From Spyradocola sp050942925 (lineage in GTDB: Bacteria; Bacillota; Clostridia; Christensenellales; UBA1750), in NCBI GenBank assembly GCA_050942925.1, contig JBMNOF010000119.1:1-5625 (forward strand): 5,625 bases of DNA, written 5' to 3'. The notes beneath the pieces were generated by a model. The model was not told where the DNA came from, did not search any database, and saw nothing but the letters and a program-made list of their open reading frames with translations. The first letter of the stretch is position 1. Each line of letters begins with the position of its first letter. The position numbers and the translations under genes are program-made. Below, piece by piece: positions 4,974-5,625 of the stretch.

Positions 4974-5625
4974 GTGGAACTGCGCGTGCTTCAATACTTT
5001 CTCGCGGTGGCGCGGGAGCAGAACATCTCCGCGGCTGCGGAGTCCCTGCACCTTTCCCAGCCGACGCTCTCGACGCAGCTCAAGGCCCTGGAGGAGGAGC
5101 TGGGCAAACAGCTGCTGATCCGGGGCACGAAGGGCTCGCGCAAGGTGCTCCTGACGGAAGAGGGCATGATCCTGCGCAAGCGCGCCCAGGAGATTCTCTC
5201 CCTCGTGCAGCGCACCGAGGACGAGATCACCCGGTCGGACGAGGCGGTCGTGGGCGACGTCTACATCGGCGCGGGCGAGAGCGACATCGTGCGGTACCTG
5301 GCGCGGGCCGCGCGGGCCCTGCAGGACCGGTATCCGGACATCCGCTACCACATCTCCAGCGGAAATGCGGAGTACGTGCTCGAGTACCTGGACAAGGGCC
5401 TGTTCGACTTTGGGCTGATCTTCGGTGGCGCGGACCCCAAGCGGTACGACTTTTTCACCATCCCCTACCCGGACACCTGGGGCGTGCTCATGCGCCGGGA
5501 CTCGCCGCTGGCCGAAAAGGCGGCCATCGCGCCCGAGGACCTGTGGGACAAGCCCCTGCTCCTCTCCCACCAGCGCAACGAGGACCTGCGCCTGAGCCGT
5601 TGGTTCCAGTGCGAGGGCTCGCACT
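4974..5625 (+). CDS. LysR-family transcriptional regulator (N-terminal 217 residues)
   Basis: The gene starts at GTG 4974 and runs off the right edge. AAGGGGG (4958-4964) is 9 nt upstream, and no in-frame ATG lies between promoter and GTG; the nearby ATG at 4954 is in another frame. The N-terminus has the LysR winged helix-turn-helix (residues 3-60): FLAVAREQN, AAESLHLSQPTLS (recognition helix near 28-37), LEEELGKQLLIRG and LLTEEG. A linker helix spans about 62-90, and the periplasmic-binding-like effector domain starts at about residue 94 (GDVYIGAGESD). These proteins usually act as tetramers that sense a small molecule and activate or repress nearby genes. The effector and targets are not visible. 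The gene is codirectional with the mannosidase but separated from it by several terminators, so it is probably an independent unit, or the first gene of an operon to the right. Confidence 0.93.
   Translation, partial: MELRVLQYFLAVAREQNISAAAESLHLSQPTLSTQLKALEEELGKQLLIRGTKGSRKVLLTEEGMILRKRAQEILSLVQRTEDEITRSDEAVVGDVYIGAGESDIVRYLARAARALQDRYPDIRYHISSGNAEYVLEYLDKGLFDFGLIFGGADPKRYDFFTIPYPDTWGVLMRRDSPLAEKAAIAPEDLWDKPLLLSHQRNEDLRLSRWFQCEGSH

Noticed and set aside
4954..4976. ATG at 4954 as the LysR start
   Set aside because: It is out of frame with the LysR coding sequence. GTG 4974 has a good ribosome binding site and gives the usual N-terminus.
4611..5624. A minus-strand open frame of 337 codons opposite the LysR gene
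   Set aside because: Antisense shadow of a clear LysR gene, extending into the repeat array.

Overview
The window reads as a piece of a GC-rich chromosome of a low-oxygen Firmicute, most likely a gut Clostridia relative. This is an inference from three things: strong AGGAGG-type ribosome binding sites, sigma-A promoters of the Gram-positive type, and protein families typical of Clostridia (a zinc-ribbon FHA protein, a short nitroreductase, a cytosolic-type GH38 alpha-mannosidase and a LysR regulator beginning VELRVLQYF). No species assignment is possible from the sequence alone.

Layout. Positions 1-538 (minus strand) hold the first 179 codons of an FHA-domain signalling protein. It has an N-terminal Cys/His zinc knuckle and a low-complexity linker built from three 11-residue copies of a Ser-Pro-Thr-Glu motif. 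A 214-bp divergent control region (539-752) separates it from a plus-strand pair. This region has an extended -10 element facing left, and a near-consensus sigma-A promoter facing right followed by two back-to-back dyads at the predicted start site and 5' leader. The plus-strand pair is a nitroreductase-family flavoprotein (753-1274) and, 49 nt further, a full-length GH38 alpha-mannosidase (1324-4449). A compact hairpin lies between them, just upstream of the mannosidase ribosome binding site. The two genes are probably co-transcribed.

The most unusual part is the 524-bp gap 4450-4973. It contains no gene but carries a roughly 211-bp unit present twice in direct tandem (4461-4671 and 4672-4883, about 97% identical by eye), plus a third 28-bp start of the unit (4884-4911). 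Each unit is packed with inverted repeats, including a rho-independent terminator on the plus strand and terminator-like signals on the minus strand. Several differences between the copies fall in hairpin loops, which suggests that structure is being kept. The third partial copy has become a separate terminator with a GAAA loop.

After this array an extended -10 promoter drives a LysR-type regulator starting at GTG 4974, which runs off the right edge. The array insulates the LysR gene from the nitroreductase-mannosidase unit. Nothing in the sequence shows that the LysR protein controls its neighbours.
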